Shown: positions 1 to 7,038 of the stretch, piece by piece
Layout of the letters: every line of letters begins with the position of its first letter
Numbering within the stretch: position 1 is the stretch's first letter
Virus record (IMG/VR): IMGVR_UViG_3300030943_000164
Location: 1-24,745 of that record
DNA length: 24,745 nucleotides
Origin: a virus
Reading direction: 5' to 3' (one strand)
The notes under the pieces: model-generated
Databases searched by the model: none
The model's input: only the letters and a program-made list of their open reading frames with translations
What the model was told of the DNA's origin: nothing
Position numbers and translations under genes: made by a program

Positions 1-14
1 ACAACTTTCCGCAT

Positions 15-99
15 GGAAGATTACAAAGGTAATGGTACCCCTCTCGTTTTGAAAACGGGTGTCGTAAAAGGCATGTTAGTTCGAGTCTAACATCTTCCG
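15..99 (+). tRNA. tRNA-Ser (anticodon UGA)
   Basis: The acceptor stem pairs GGAAGAT (15-21) with ATCTTCC (92-98), followed by discriminator G99. The anticodon arm pairs 43-47 with 55-59 around the loop TTTGAAA, which places anticodon TGA at 50-52. A four-pair variable arm (60-63 with 70-73) marks a class II tRNA. The T arm pairs GTTAG (75-79) with CTAAC (87-91) around TTCGAGT. The D arm is irregular: only a short G-C pairing or an alternative GGTA/TACC hairpin can be drawn, so this part looks divergent. CCA is not encoded. It would read UCA serine codons, which are plentiful in this AT-rich phage. Confidence 0.87.
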
Positions 100-135
100 C
101 AAATTTTAGTTCTTTCACCTTTAATACCTAAAGTT

Positions 136-339
136 ATGGCAAAGTCAAAGCATCACAGGAAGTGCAAGTCCAATGGTGGGACCCGTACCAAGAGAAACAT
201 CTCTAATGTGAAACAAACTTTACACCAAGCATTTCATAATCTCTTTTTAAATAAAGATACTTATGGAATTGCACAAATATTAAACGACACCTGGATTGAC
301 CCTGATTACATTCTCATTGTAAAAAGGAGATATTCATAA
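136..339 (+). CDS. Small HNH-like protein (67 aa)
   Basis: This short basic protein begins with a KHHRKCKSNGG stretch, then has N21 and H30/H34 in the order H-H, N, H, H, which resembles a minimal HNH (His-Me finger) fold. The C-terminus carries a WIDPDY motif. From memory, similar tiny proteins with an HHR..SxGG start and an H...H..LF segment are frequent in some uncultured bacteria and their phages; that is recall, not a search. No Shine-Dalgarno site precedes the ATG (context AAAGTTATGG). It sits between the tRNA and a strong terminator, so it may share a transcript with the tRNA. Nuclease activity is unproven and its role is unknown. Confidence 0.7.
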   Translation: MAKSKHHRKCKSNGGTRTKRNISNVKQTLHQAFHNLFLNKDTYGIAQILNDTWIDPDYILIVKRRYS

Positions 340-347
340 TACTATCA

Positions 348-371
348 AAGTCTTCTTCGGAAGGCTTTTTT
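348..371 (+). terminator. Rho-independent terminator with UUCG loop
   Basis: AGTCTTC (349-355), loop TTCG (356-359) and GAAGGCT (360-366) form a seven-pair stem with one T-G wobble, followed directly by a T run to 371. It lies 9 bases after the stop of the 67-residue gene and separates the tRNA unit from the next promoter. Confidence 0.88.
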
Positions 372-394
372 AGTTATCTTAGCGAAGCGGGGAG

Positions 395-403
395 TTATCC
401 ACA
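395..403 (+). promoter_or_regulatory. DnaA-box-like site
   Basis: The site is TTATCCACA, the high-affinity DnaA-box sequence. It lies nine bases upstream of the -35 hexamer of the 413 promoter. The same 9-mer recurs beside the promoters at the right end of the window. Whether DnaA binds here is inference. Confidence 0.5.
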
Positions 404-412
404 GGTAAGTAC

Positions 413-441
413 TTGACAAATGTGTTACAATATGCTATAAT
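413..441 (+). promoter_or_regulatory. Perfect extended -10 sigma70-type promoter, rightward operon
   Basis: TTGACA (413-418), a 17-base spacer ending in TGC, and TATAAT (436-441). Standard geometry puts +1 at 448, which is the A of the ATG of the first gene, so the mRNA should be leaderless. Confidence 0.93.
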
Positions 442-447
442 AGAAGT

Positions 448-594
448 ATGAAAAAATTAAAAGATAATAAGAATGAGTTTATAATCGTTCGTGTAACGAT
501 TGCCGAAAAACAGGAAGCAATAAAAGCTGCCAAAGATTCGAAAAATTTATCAACCTGGGCTAGACGTAAGTTAGGATTTTCAAATGCAAAATAA
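448..594 (+). CDS. Small RHH-like protein (48 aa)
   Basis: The reading frame codes for 48 residues and is the first gene after the promoter. A predicted beta strand (FIIVRVTI, 11-18) is followed by a helix and a second helix with the pattern NLSTWARRKLG. This strand-helix-helix layout and length resemble CopG/Arc ribbon-helix-helix DNA-binding proteins, so it could be an early transcriptional regulator. The start is supported by the promoter: the predicted transcription start coincides with the ATG. The gene overlaps the next one by 11 bases. The RHH assignment is inference from the pattern only. Confidence 0.75.
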   Translation: MKKLKDNKNEFIIVRVTIAEKQEAIKAAKDSKNLSTWARRKLGFSNAK

Positions 595-1120
595 AAGAAA
601 ACCTCTTTCTGTTGAACATAAAAAGAAAATAAGTAAATCAAGTATAGGAAGAATTGCTTGGAATAAAGGTAAAAAAGGTTACAAAGTTAATGTAAGTCCT
701 GAAGGTAAAGCTAAAATGCTTAAAGCTCATAAGGGTATAAAACTATCACAGAAGACAAAAGATAAAATAAGTAAAGCTAGATTAACTAGAAAAATGCCAT
801 CTCAATTAGGTGAATTAAATCCAAATTGGAAAGGAGGAATAACTCCAGAGAACATTAAAATAAGACAATCAATAGAATCAAAACTTTGGAGAAAATCATG
901 TATGGAAAGAGATAATTTTACTTGCCAAATAACCAAAGAACATGGAGGTAAATTAGTAGTTCATCATATTAATAATTTTGCAGATTTTCCTGAATTAAGA
1001 TTAGATATTTCAAACGGGATTACTTTATCTTATGAAATTCATAGAATATTTCATACTAAATATGGAATAAGAAATAATACCAGAGAGCAATTAAAAGAAT
1101 TTATTAAAAATTACAAATGA
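584..1120 (+). CDS. NUMOD/HNH homing-type endonuclease
   Basis: This 178-residue basic protein has two N-terminal NUMOD3-like DNA-binding repeats (about 8-34 and 38-68, pattern LS.E.K.KISKS..G...NKGKKG). They are followed by an HNH nuclease domain (about 105-158) with H127-H128, N144, H153 and H157 as likely catalytic or metal residues. This is the layout of phage-borne free-standing homing endonucleases, which cut DNA to spread their own gene. The ATG lies inside the end of the preceding gene, and its TGA overlaps the next ATG (ATGA), so translation is probably coupled. Its position inside the operon suggests it has been domesticated or has invaded without an intron. Confidence 0.85.
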   Translation: MQNKRKPLSVEHKKKISKSSIGRIAWNKGKKGYKVNVSPEGKAKMLKAHKGIKLSQKTKDKISKARLTRKMPSQLGELNPNWKGGITPENIKIRQSIESKLWRKSCMERDNFTCQITKEHGGKLVVHHINNFADFPELRLDISNGITLSYEIHRIFHTKYGIRNNTREQLKEFIKNYK

Positions 1121-1503
1121 TTAAACTATCCTTCCCAATCTATTATGTCCAAGAATTTAAAACTAAGCCTAGTAAAACGTTTCTTGTTGGACTTAATTGG
1201 TATCGTAATGCTCATCACATGCTATCTAATAAAGTGAAAGCACATTACCATGAACTTGTTAAACAACAAATAGGAGATAAGAAATTTAAGAAAGTTTTTA
1301 TTTACTATTACGTTTATGCAGGAAGAAGAGGTACTGACGGACATAATATTAGAGCAGTAATGGAGAAGTTTATATGCGATGGATTAGTAGAGTGTGGTGC
1401 CTTAGAAGATGATTCAATAGAGTTTTTAATAGGAGATTCCAGTACCTATTTTATAGACAAAGAGAATCCAAGAATAGATATTATTATTAAAGAAAGCGAA
1501 TAA
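1117..1503 (+). CDS. rusA-like: RusA-like Holliday junction resolvase
   Basis: 128 residues, close to the usual RusA length (about 120). The central motif fits the RusA family acidic signature: D74, N77, K84, D88 and the D98-D99 pair (TDGHN...MEKFICDGL...LEDDS), which would form the metal-binding active site of the dimer that cleaves four-way junctions. The N-terminal NWYRNAHHMLSN stretch corresponds to the family's conserved N-x-x-y-r-x-h segment. In phages such enzymes resolve recombination and replication branches before packaging. The start overlaps the preceding stop as ATGA. An endonuclease VII-like gene lies about 600 bases downstream in the same operon, which is unusual redundancy. 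Confidence 0.8.
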   Translation: MIKLSFPIYYVQEFKTKPSKTFLVGLNWYRNAHHMLSNKVKAHYHELVKQQIGDKKFKKVFIYYYVYAGRRGTDGHNIRAVMEKFICDGLVECGALEDDSIEFLIGDSSTYFIDKENPRIDIIIKESE

Positions 1504-1508
1504 AAATT

Positions 1509-1688
1509 ATGTTTAAAAATAAAAAGAAATTAGAAAATACCAGTACAACATCCAAAACTTTTAACTACAAAAATGGTGAAGTAGTTCTTAATTTTACTTT
1601 AAGGACTGATGAGAAAACTCAATTAAAAGATTTTTTGGTAATTCTAAAATCTGCAATTACTGAAGTTGAACAAGAAATAGAAAAATAG
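1509..1688 (+). CDS. Hypothetical protein (59 aa)
   Basis: A 59-residue frame between RusA-like and the next small gene, with no significant gap on either side (5 bases before, 2 after). It has a Lys-rich N-terminus, a short beta-strand segment (NGEVVLNFTL) and a C-terminal amphipathic helix ending in EVEQEIEK. No family is recognised. Support comes from operon packing, standard starts and stops, and AT-rich codon use like its neighbours. Confidence 0.68.
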   Translation: MFKNKKKLENTSTTSKTFNYKNGEVVLNFTLRTDEKTQLKDFLVILKSAITEVEQEIEK

Positions 1689-1690
1689 TT

Positions 1691-1870
1691 ATGGCTAAGA
1701 AACAACAAAAACTTTATATCGTTCGAAAATATATAATGGCTACCTCCGTTAAAGATGCTATTAAAAAAGATAAGAATGAACAAGTGGATGACTGTTGGCT
1801 CGATGATGATTACAAGAAACAATTAACATCTGCGATGGGGTTTGCACACTATCCTAGAGAAGAAGATTAA
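1691..1870 (+). CDS. Hypothetical protein (59 aa)
   Basis: A 59-residue frame starting two bases after the previous TAG (TAGTTATG). A beta-strand-like start (KLYIVRKYIMATS) followed by a helix with VKDAIKKDKNE and an acidic DDCWLDDDY segment suggests a tiny alpha/beta protein. Phage proteins with this 'y.v...v.A.s...Ai' pattern are common, but their function is not known. No catalytic motif is visible. It fits the packed operon. Confidence 0.7.
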   Translation: MAKKQQKLYIVRKYIMATSVKDAIKKDKNEQVDDCWLDDDYKKQLTSAMGFAHYPREED

Positions 1871-1871
1871 C

Positions 1872-2087
1872 ATGAATGAAATAAAAAAAGCATTTGAATT
1901 ATATCAATCTAAATTTCCTAATACAGGAGACTATATTTGTCTCTGTGAAGTAATCAATAAGAGAGGATATAGTGATGCGATAATAAAGAAGGCATTTAAG
2001 AAATTTGTACTCGATACACCTCCAGTAGGTAAAAGAGAGACAAAAGAATACGTGGATTACTTAATTGGGAAGACAAAAAAGATATGA
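1872..2087 (+). CDS. Hypothetical protein (71 aa)
   Basis: The start at 1872 (TAACATG, one base after the previous stop) is preferred over an upstream in-frame ATG at 1842, which would overlap the preceding gene by 29 bases. The protein is mostly helical and lysine-rich, with a central segment GDYICLCEVINKRGYSDAIIKKAFKKF that could be a small helix-turn-helix-like unit. No family is recognised. Its stop overlaps the next ATG as ATGA. Confidence 0.72.
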   Translation: MNEIKKAFELYQSKFPNTGDYICLCEVINKRGYSDAIIKKAFKKFVLDTPPVGKRETKEYVDYLIGKTKKI

Positions 2088-2434
2088 AGAAATTATCCGA
2101 AAAGAAAATAAAAGAATTAAATGATATTCATGGTGTAACATATAAAAAATATAAATACACTAAAATAGAATTAGATTTAATTAAATCACTTGAACCTTAT
2201 GGAGTTACACTTGATGAATATTTTGATATACTTGAAGCACAGAATAATGTTTGTGCTATTTGTCATGGTATAGATGAGTACAAAAGATTATCAATAGACC
2301 ATAATCATGAAACTGGTAAAATGAGAGGTCTACTTTGTGGTAAATGTAATTTTGGAATTGGAAATTTAAGAGAAAGTAGAGAAAACCTTGAAAATGCCAT
2401 TTTATATCTTGAGAAATATAAAAGTCTGAAATAA
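2084..2434 (+). CDS. Endonuclease VII-like (recombination endonuclease) protein
   Basis: 116 residues. The C-terminal half (about 50-112) carries the endonuclease VII pattern: C57..C60 and C85..C88 as a zinc site, IDHNH (71-75) as the His-Me finger catalytic motif, G-x-x-RGLLC, then N89. In T4 this enzyme (gp49) cleaves Holliday junctions and branched DNA before packaging. The N-terminal half (1-45) is basic and helical and may bind DNA. This is the last gene of the rightward operon, just before the shared terminator. It is the second resolvase type in the operon besides the RusA-like protein. Confidence 0.88.
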   Translation: MKKLSEKKIKELNDIHGVTYKKYKYTKIELDLIKSLEPYGVTLDEYFDILEAQNNVCAICHGIDEYKRLSIDHNHETGKMRGLLCGKCNFGIGNLRESRENLENAILYLEKYKSLK

Positions 2435-2440
2435 ATTTTC

Positions 2441-2458
2441 GATTATAAGGATATAATC
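2441..2458. repeat. Perfect 7-bp inverted repeat
   Basis: GATTATA (2441-2447), spacer AGGA and TATAATC (2452-2458) form a perfect palindromic arm pair just upstream of the terminator. It may add to transcript 3'-end structure or be an operator. The role is unknown. Confidence 0.5.
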
Positions 2459-2461
2459 AAC

Positions 2462-2488
2462 AAAAAACACTCGTAATGGGTGTTTTTT
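2462..2488. terminator. Bidirectional terminator between convergent operons
   Basis: AAAAAACAC, a short loop, then GGTGTTTTTT. The hairpin is flanked by an A run on one side and a T run on the other, so it can act on transcripts from both sides. It lies between the end of the endonuclease VII gene (2434) and the end of the lysin gene (2522). It is the only clear terminator seen downstream of the whole structural block. Confidence 0.8.
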
Positions 2489-2521
2489 GCTCTATATTGA
2501 AATAGATGGTGTATAATAGCT

Positions 2522-3478
2522 CTAAAGCTTATTTAACTCTGCATTAGTCTTTTTACCTACGATTCCGTCAGGTACAAGATTATGTAAACCTTGGAAGTGT
2601 TTGACTGCTGTCTTTGTTTTTAATCCAAATATTCCGTCAACGGTTAGATTCAATTTTGTTTGTAACATCTTAACATCTAATCCTTTACTTCCCATCTTTA
2701 ATGTTTTAGTAAATATGAATTTAACATCCTCAAGTGAAGTAATGTATCCAGCATAAAATACTCTGTTCTTAATAAAAGATTCTGTAAGTATTCTTACTCC
2801 TCCTTTACCATAAGTAGGTCCCCATGAGTCTTCAATCATGATTGCTTTTTCTCCTTTATATAAACAGTAACGTGTACCAGCAATTCCATGACCTACTTCT
2901 CTCTTTGAATCAGCATGAAGAGTAGGAACATCTGTCCATTCATCGTAATCAAATCTAGCTCCAAGTAATACTCCATAACCTTGTTCTATAACTTTAGCGA
3001 TTTCATCAATACCTCCTACAATTTGGAAGTAAGCTTTTCCTTTAAATTTAGAAGCTTGTTCTACACATGCTTTTAATTCAGCTTTATCATTCATAAATGA
3101 TTCACCTTTATTATCGCAAGGCATGAATGCTTCTGGACATGAACCGTGTTTAACAGCAATGTCTAGAGCATTAGGTAGCCACATCCCGCCATCAGGATAA
3201 TTTTCTCTACGAGTATAAATAAATTTAGGACATAGGCGTGTGTAATCTTTTCCTTCTTTTATTTCATGCATAGCAAGTATCTTAGAAACAGCTTGAGCTA
3301 CACATGAAGAAGAACCATCTTGATTTTGAATAATCAAAGGTTTGAAATCTTCTTCGTTATATTCTTTCCAGTCTAGTTTAATATCACCCATTGCTAGGTC
3401 AGATGTTTTATAATCTTGTCCTTTTGCAAATAGACTTCTTGGGTCCTCTACGATACCATTGTAATTTTTATCTATCAT
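2522..3478 (-). CDS. Lysin candidate: papain-like cysteine peptidase with peptidoglycan-binding domain
   Basis: 318 residues from the ATG at 3478, chosen because it follows the previous stop as TAATATG; a longer frame to 3505 would overlap the holin-like gene. The N-terminal domain matches a C1A papain fold: Q53-DGSSS-C59 reproduces the oxyanion Gln and catalytic Cys exactly six residues apart, H197 sits in VGHGIAG, and IEDSWG (215-220) corresponds to papain's NSWG with Asp217 replacing Asn. WGPTYGKGGVRI continues the family pattern. A PG_binding_1-type domain (about 259-318) forms the C-terminus. There is no signal peptide, so release would depend on the adjacent holin-like protein. It probably degrades cell-wall peptide bonds at lysis; a virion or host-protein protease is the alternative. 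Confidence 0.82.
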   Translation of the reverse strand: MIDKNYNGIVEDPRSLFAKGQDYKTSDLAMGDIKLDWKEYNEEDFKPLIIQNQDGSSSCVAQAVSKILAMHEIKEGKDYTRLCPKFIYTRRENYPDGGMWLPNALDIAVKHGSCPEAFMPCDNKGESFMNDKAELKACVEQASKFKGKAYFQIVGGIDEIAKVIEQGYGVLLGARFDYDEWTDVPTLHADSKREVGHGIAGTRYCLYKGEKAIMIEDSWGPTYGKGGVRILTESFIKNRVFYAGYITSLEDVKFIFTKTLKMGSKGLDVKMLQTKLNLTVDGIFGLKTKTAVKHFQGLHNLVPDGIVGKKTNAELNKL

Positions 3479-3479
3479 A

Positions 3480-3878
3480 TTATTTACGAGGAATACGTTC
3501 CTCAATTATTGTTGATAATTTTTCTACAGTTAAACCTAATGATGAAGTTGATTCAATTAGTTTGTCTACTTTAACGTCAACTGTGTGGGTGTGGTTAGAA
3601 GCCAATAAGAAAGCTGACTCAAGTCTTTTTCCAAAGTCTTCAAATTTTCTTTCGGTAGTATCCATATACCATTGAAATTGTTTTTCTAGAACTGAAGCTT
3701 TATTTTCTACTTCTTTTTGTGAAAGTAAAGTAGCTTTATCTTTAACTTCTTCTTCTATTTGTATTTGTTTCTTTTCGGCACTTATTTGAGGATTCTTAAA
3801 GTAAAAGTATACAACGAAAATCATTCCGATGAAACTGATTGCAGAACCTATTAAACTGACTATATCCATTGTATCCAT
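3480..3878 (-). CDS. Holin-like membrane protein
   Basis: 132 residues. A single N-terminal hydrophobic segment (about 6-27, IVSLIGSAISFIGMIFVVYFYF) is followed by a long charged, helical, probably coiled-coil cytoplasmic region. Its size, the membrane anchor and its position directly before the lysin (TAA-T-ATG junction) suggest a holin or holin-like partner. Proteins of this shape also occur as membrane-anchored virion-associated spanin-like factors. An in-frame second ATG at 3869 is a possible alternative start; neither has a Shine-Dalgarno site. Confidence 0.62.
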   Translation of the reverse strand: MDTMDIVSLIGSAISFIGMIFVVYFYFKNPQISAEKKQIQIEEEVKDKATLLSQKEVENKASVLEKQFQWYMDTTERKFEDFGKRLESAFLLASNHTHTVDVKVDKLIESTSSLGLTVEKLSTIIEERIPRK

Positions 3879-3902
3879 TTGTTTGTAATGATTAATTAAT
3901 AA

Positions 3903-6900
3903 TTAGAACCATAGTAATATTCTCCACATTTCTTGACCTGATTGTCTCATGATATATAAATATTTAAGACCATCAACTGTTTGTATAATTTCCATACGAT
4001 TACCTGATACTGCTGTAGACATACCATAAGGTATTGTTGAAGCGTTTACTATTGTATTTGTTGGTAAATCGTAATAAACTAATCTTCCTGAAACTCCTCC
4101 TAATACTGTTGAAAGACAAATATAAATTCTATCTGCTCCATCATAAACATACATAGCACCTGTAGTGTTAGTTTCAAATTGTGGGAAGTAAGACATCTTC
4201 TCCCATTTTTCTGTAGTAATGTCATAACGTTCCATTTCAACTGTTCCAGTTCCTACGAATGAGTAAAGATATTTATGGTTAAGAGTTGTATCAGAACATC
4301 CAGTTACGTTATCTATATGTATTCCGTTTGCTTTTGGTGAAGCATCTAGAATAGCATAAGCTGTTGAAGCATCTGGAGCTATACCTGCTGCTGTAGTAAT
4401 TGTGTTAAATGTATTTGAAGTAATTATGTATTCATTACCTTGTGAAGTACCTGAAAGAAAACGTAGTCTTTTACCTACCCATGCGTTAGTATCCCAGTTC
4501 TTAGTATTATCTTGCATTACTGTTGTAGAACCGATTGCTGTGATTACTGGAGTAACTGTTAGTCCTACACCTGTTCCTGTAATTGGAGTTGTTGCTGTAG
4601 CTACTGCTGTATATCCTGATGTACCTCCATCTACTAGACGAACTACTGATGGAATACCTCCTGCTACAACCATAACTTGTATGACTGCTGTACCTCCTGT
4701 AACTGAAAGTAAATCTCCTACTGCATATCCTGTTCCTGCTACTGTTGGAGCTGCTGGAATTGTTGAGATACCTCCTGCACCTGCTACCATTCCAAAGGCA
4801 TCCATTATTACGTAACGAGTTGTTGTATCTACTGTAAATGCTTGTGTTGCAAATGTTAGTGTTGTTGATGTATTTGAAATGATTGTAATTTCTGCACCTG
4901 CTCCAGTACCTTCTATAATTCTAACTTTTCTACCTACTACTTTAGCCCATGAGTTTGTTTCCCAGTTCTTTGTAGAATCTACAAGTGTAGTTGTTGAACC
5001 ACCTGTTGCAAATCCATCTGAACCTCCTCCGATTCTTCCGTTATTACTTATTCCTGTACCATAAGCTTTAATATCATGAATGATATATCTTGCAGTTCCG
5101 TTTACTGGTGCTGTTGCTGCTAATGTCCAAGTAAGTGTTGTTGCTGTATTTGAAATAATTCTACGTGTTTGTCCTACTGAAAGTAAGGCATTTGTTGAAA
5201 GTTGAACAAGTTTTCCAACATGTTCATTTACAGTCCAGTTTTTTGTACAATCTACTAATACTGTTGTTGCTTGTGAGAAAGGTATAGTTGCTGTTGCTGC
5301 TCCTGGGTCACCTACTGAACAATAGTAAGTTGTTAGGTTTGTAGCAGATACTCCGATAACTGTATAAGTACCATTGAATTTAGCTGCACCTATTCCTGTA
5401 GCTCCACTAAATGTAACTGATTCTCCTATTTTAAAGTTTACTGGAACAACTGATATTGCAGCTTCTATGAAATCAATATCACCTGCTGCTAATGTAATAG
5501 TACAACCAACACCTCCTGCTGGTGCTACTGTTGTTGCTTTAACACCTGCTGTTGCACCTGTACCTGGAGTTAATAATTCTGTTGAAGTAACTGCTCCAAT
5601 AGCATCTACTCCTGTAACTCTTAATGTTGCTGTAACACCTGTAACTGAAAGAATATCATTTATTTGATAGTTAGCTCCTCCTGTTGTAATTGCTCCAGGA
5701 AGTTTCATTCCTGTTGCTGTACGAGTAATAGAAGTTAAAGCATAAGGTTTATCACCTCCTCTTCTAGCGGCTAAGTTATTAGCTTGTCCATCATCGAAAA
5801 TTCTTCCTGGACTCCATTGGTCTTTATCTTGTGAGTATTGAAGTAAGTCAGCATAGTTTCCTCCTACTAGGAATATTTTATCAGCATCTCTCCATACTTC
5901 ATATTTTGAAGTAGCATCTGGTATAACAGACCAGTCAGATGAGAAGTAAAAGATATTTGTTTTATTTGAAGATATTTCTTTTGTTTGTCCAATACCAGTT
6001 CCTCCAACAATACGAAGTTCAAAGTTCTTATATTGGTTTTCTGTCATTGTTAATCCTGTAGTAACACTTCTAACTGTGGCTGAAGATACAGAAGTTATAG
6101 GAACAATAGCTCCACCATTTTCTGTAAGTCTTTCCATTGATAAATCAGAAGCAGCTAAGTTTACTGCTGTTCTTAATCCTGTTTCAGTTGTTTTTCCATA
6201 CCATTGGTCTGCTAGAATATCGTAGTAAGATAGTGAGAAGAAAGGTGCTGATGTAGTACCTTGTGTAATATTCCAAATACCACCAGACATTATCATAAAT
6301 GTTGATGTTGCATCTGGATTAATAGTCCAAGGAGCATCTACTGTTGCTATATGACTTTCAATAACGAATTGAGTTGATACTGCAACTGAAATGTTCATTA
6401 ATGGATTAGCCCAAGGATTTACTATTAAATAGTTAGGGTCAGACCAAACTACCGAGTTTACTGTATTATATAAAATTGGTCTTAATTGTGTTCTACCTGT
6501 ACCATAAGTTGCTCTAAATTGGTAGTTTCTCCATTCATTAGGTTTCCATTGTTTAAGTCCTGCTCCTGTGTTAGCATCAATAATAGATTGAGTACCTGAT
6601 GTAGTAACAGTTCCTCTTTCAGCAATAATTGGGTCTCCAATACTTAAAATAGTTCTTTCTTGTCCTGCTCCAGTTCCATTTGTAATTCTAATCTTATATC
6701 CTTTTAGAATATCTCCTGAAAGACCAGCTAATTGAATAGTATTATTTCCAGGTCCAGGTCCTATTGCTTGTCCAGCATGTCCAACAGAATTAGATAGAAC
6801 ATTGTTGTTCATTATTGTTGGAGTTGAGAATACTGTCATGTTTGTTAACTGATTCCATGAATCTGTAACTGTATCATAACGATAAAGAGAACCTGATACT

Positions 6901-7037
6901 TGGTAGTATAGGTATCTATTTCCAAGACTATTTCCTGTAGTCATTGAAGATACTGCTGTAGGAATTGCTGGTGCAAATCTACACCATTCCCAAACTGGTA
7001 AATCTACTTGTTTTTTTAAATTATTTGTAACTGGCAT
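3903..7037 (-). CDS. Large modular beta-rich virion protein with kelch-like ends
   Basis: 1044 residues, built of beta-strand repeats. The N-terminus (about 40-62, RYLYYQVSGSLYRYDTVTDSW) and C-terminus (about 915-1044) carry kelch/beta-propeller-like blades with the 'Y..D..t..W' pattern. The middle holds at least three clear copies, and about six in all, of a T..LVD.TKNW.....VGK.....G.....I.SNT.TTLT module, plus two copies of a 'GYxVGDxLSVTGG' module (about 453-516 and 765-832). It starts one base after the previous stop (TAATATG). The size, repetitiveness and late position fit a tail fibre, tail-spike stem or capsid decoration protein. The exact site in the virion is unknown. Confidence 0.8.
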   Translation of the reverse strand: MPVTNNLKKQVDLPVWEWCRFAPAIPTAVSSMTTGNSLGNRYLYYQVSGSLYRYDTVTDSWNQLTNMTVFSTPTIMNNNVLSNSVGHAGQAIGPGPGNNTIQLAGLSGDILKGYKIRITNGTGAGQERTILSIGDPIIAERGTVTTSGTQSIIDANTGAGLKQWKPNEWRNYQFRATYGTGRTQLRPILYNTVNSVVWSDPNYLIVNPWANPLMNISVAVSTQFVIESHIATVDAPWTINPDATSTFMIMSGGIWNITQGTTSAPFFSLSYYDILADQWYGKTTETGLRTAVNLAASDLSMERLTENGGAIVPITSVSSATVRSVTTGLTMTENQYKNFELRIVGGTGIGQTKEISSNKTNIFYFSSDWSVIPDATSKYEVWRDADKIFLVGGNYADLLQYSQDKDQWSPGRIFDDGQANNLAARRGGDKPYALTSITRTATGMKLPGAITTGGANYQINDILSVTGVTATLRVTGVDAIGAVTSTELLTPGTGATAGVKATTVAPAGGVGCTITLAAGDIDFIEAAISVVPVNFKIGESVTFSGATGIGAAKFNGTYTVIGVSATNLTTYYCSVGDPGAATATIPFSQATTVLVDCTKNWTVNEHVGKLVQLSTNALLSVGQTRRIISNTATTLTWTLAATAPVNGTARYIIHDIKAYGTGISNNGRIGGGSDGFATGGSTTTLVDSTKNWETNSWAKVVGRKVRIIEGTGAGAEITIISNTSTTLTFATQAFTVDTTTRYVIMDAFGMVAGAGGISTIPAAPTVAGTGYAVGDLLSVTGGTAVIQVMVVAGGIPSVVRLVDGGTSGYTAVATATTPITGTGVGLTVTPVITAIGSTTVMQDNTKNWDTNAWVGKRLRFLSGTSQGNEYIITSNTFNTITTAAGIAPDASTAYAILDASPKANGIHIDNVTGCSDTTLNHKYLYSFVGTGTVEMERYDITTEKWEKMSYFPQFETNTTGAMYVYDGADRIYICLSTVLGGVSGRLVYYDLPTNTIVNASTIPYGMSTAVSGNRMEIIQTVDGLKYLYIMRQSGQEMWRILLWF
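4344..5270 (-). repeat. Tandem and interspersed protein-coding repeats in the 1044-aa gene
   Basis: Three clear copies of a roughly 65-residue TKNW module lie at 5073-5270, 4797-4994 and 4344-4529. A second module with GYxVGDxLSVTGG lies at 4542-4745, between two of the TKNW copies; its other copy is upstream of this stretch at 5490-5681. More divergent TKNW-like copies occur nearer the N-terminus (about residues 99-150, 160-205 and 321-382). Confidence 0.7.
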
Positions 7038-7038
7038 A

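Noticed and set aside
1-13. Possible 3' end of another tRNA at the left edge (ends TTTCCGCA)
   Set aside because: Only 13 bases are visible and no stem can be checked. It resembles the end of the tRNA at 15-99, so a tandem tRNA is possible but not supported.
4402-5667. Plus-strand open frames opposite the 1044-residue gene (4402-4815, 4879-5064, 5374-5667)
   Set aside because: Their Val/Pro/Thr-rich translations are antisense images of Thr/Gly/Ala-rich repeats. They have no promoter or spacing signals.
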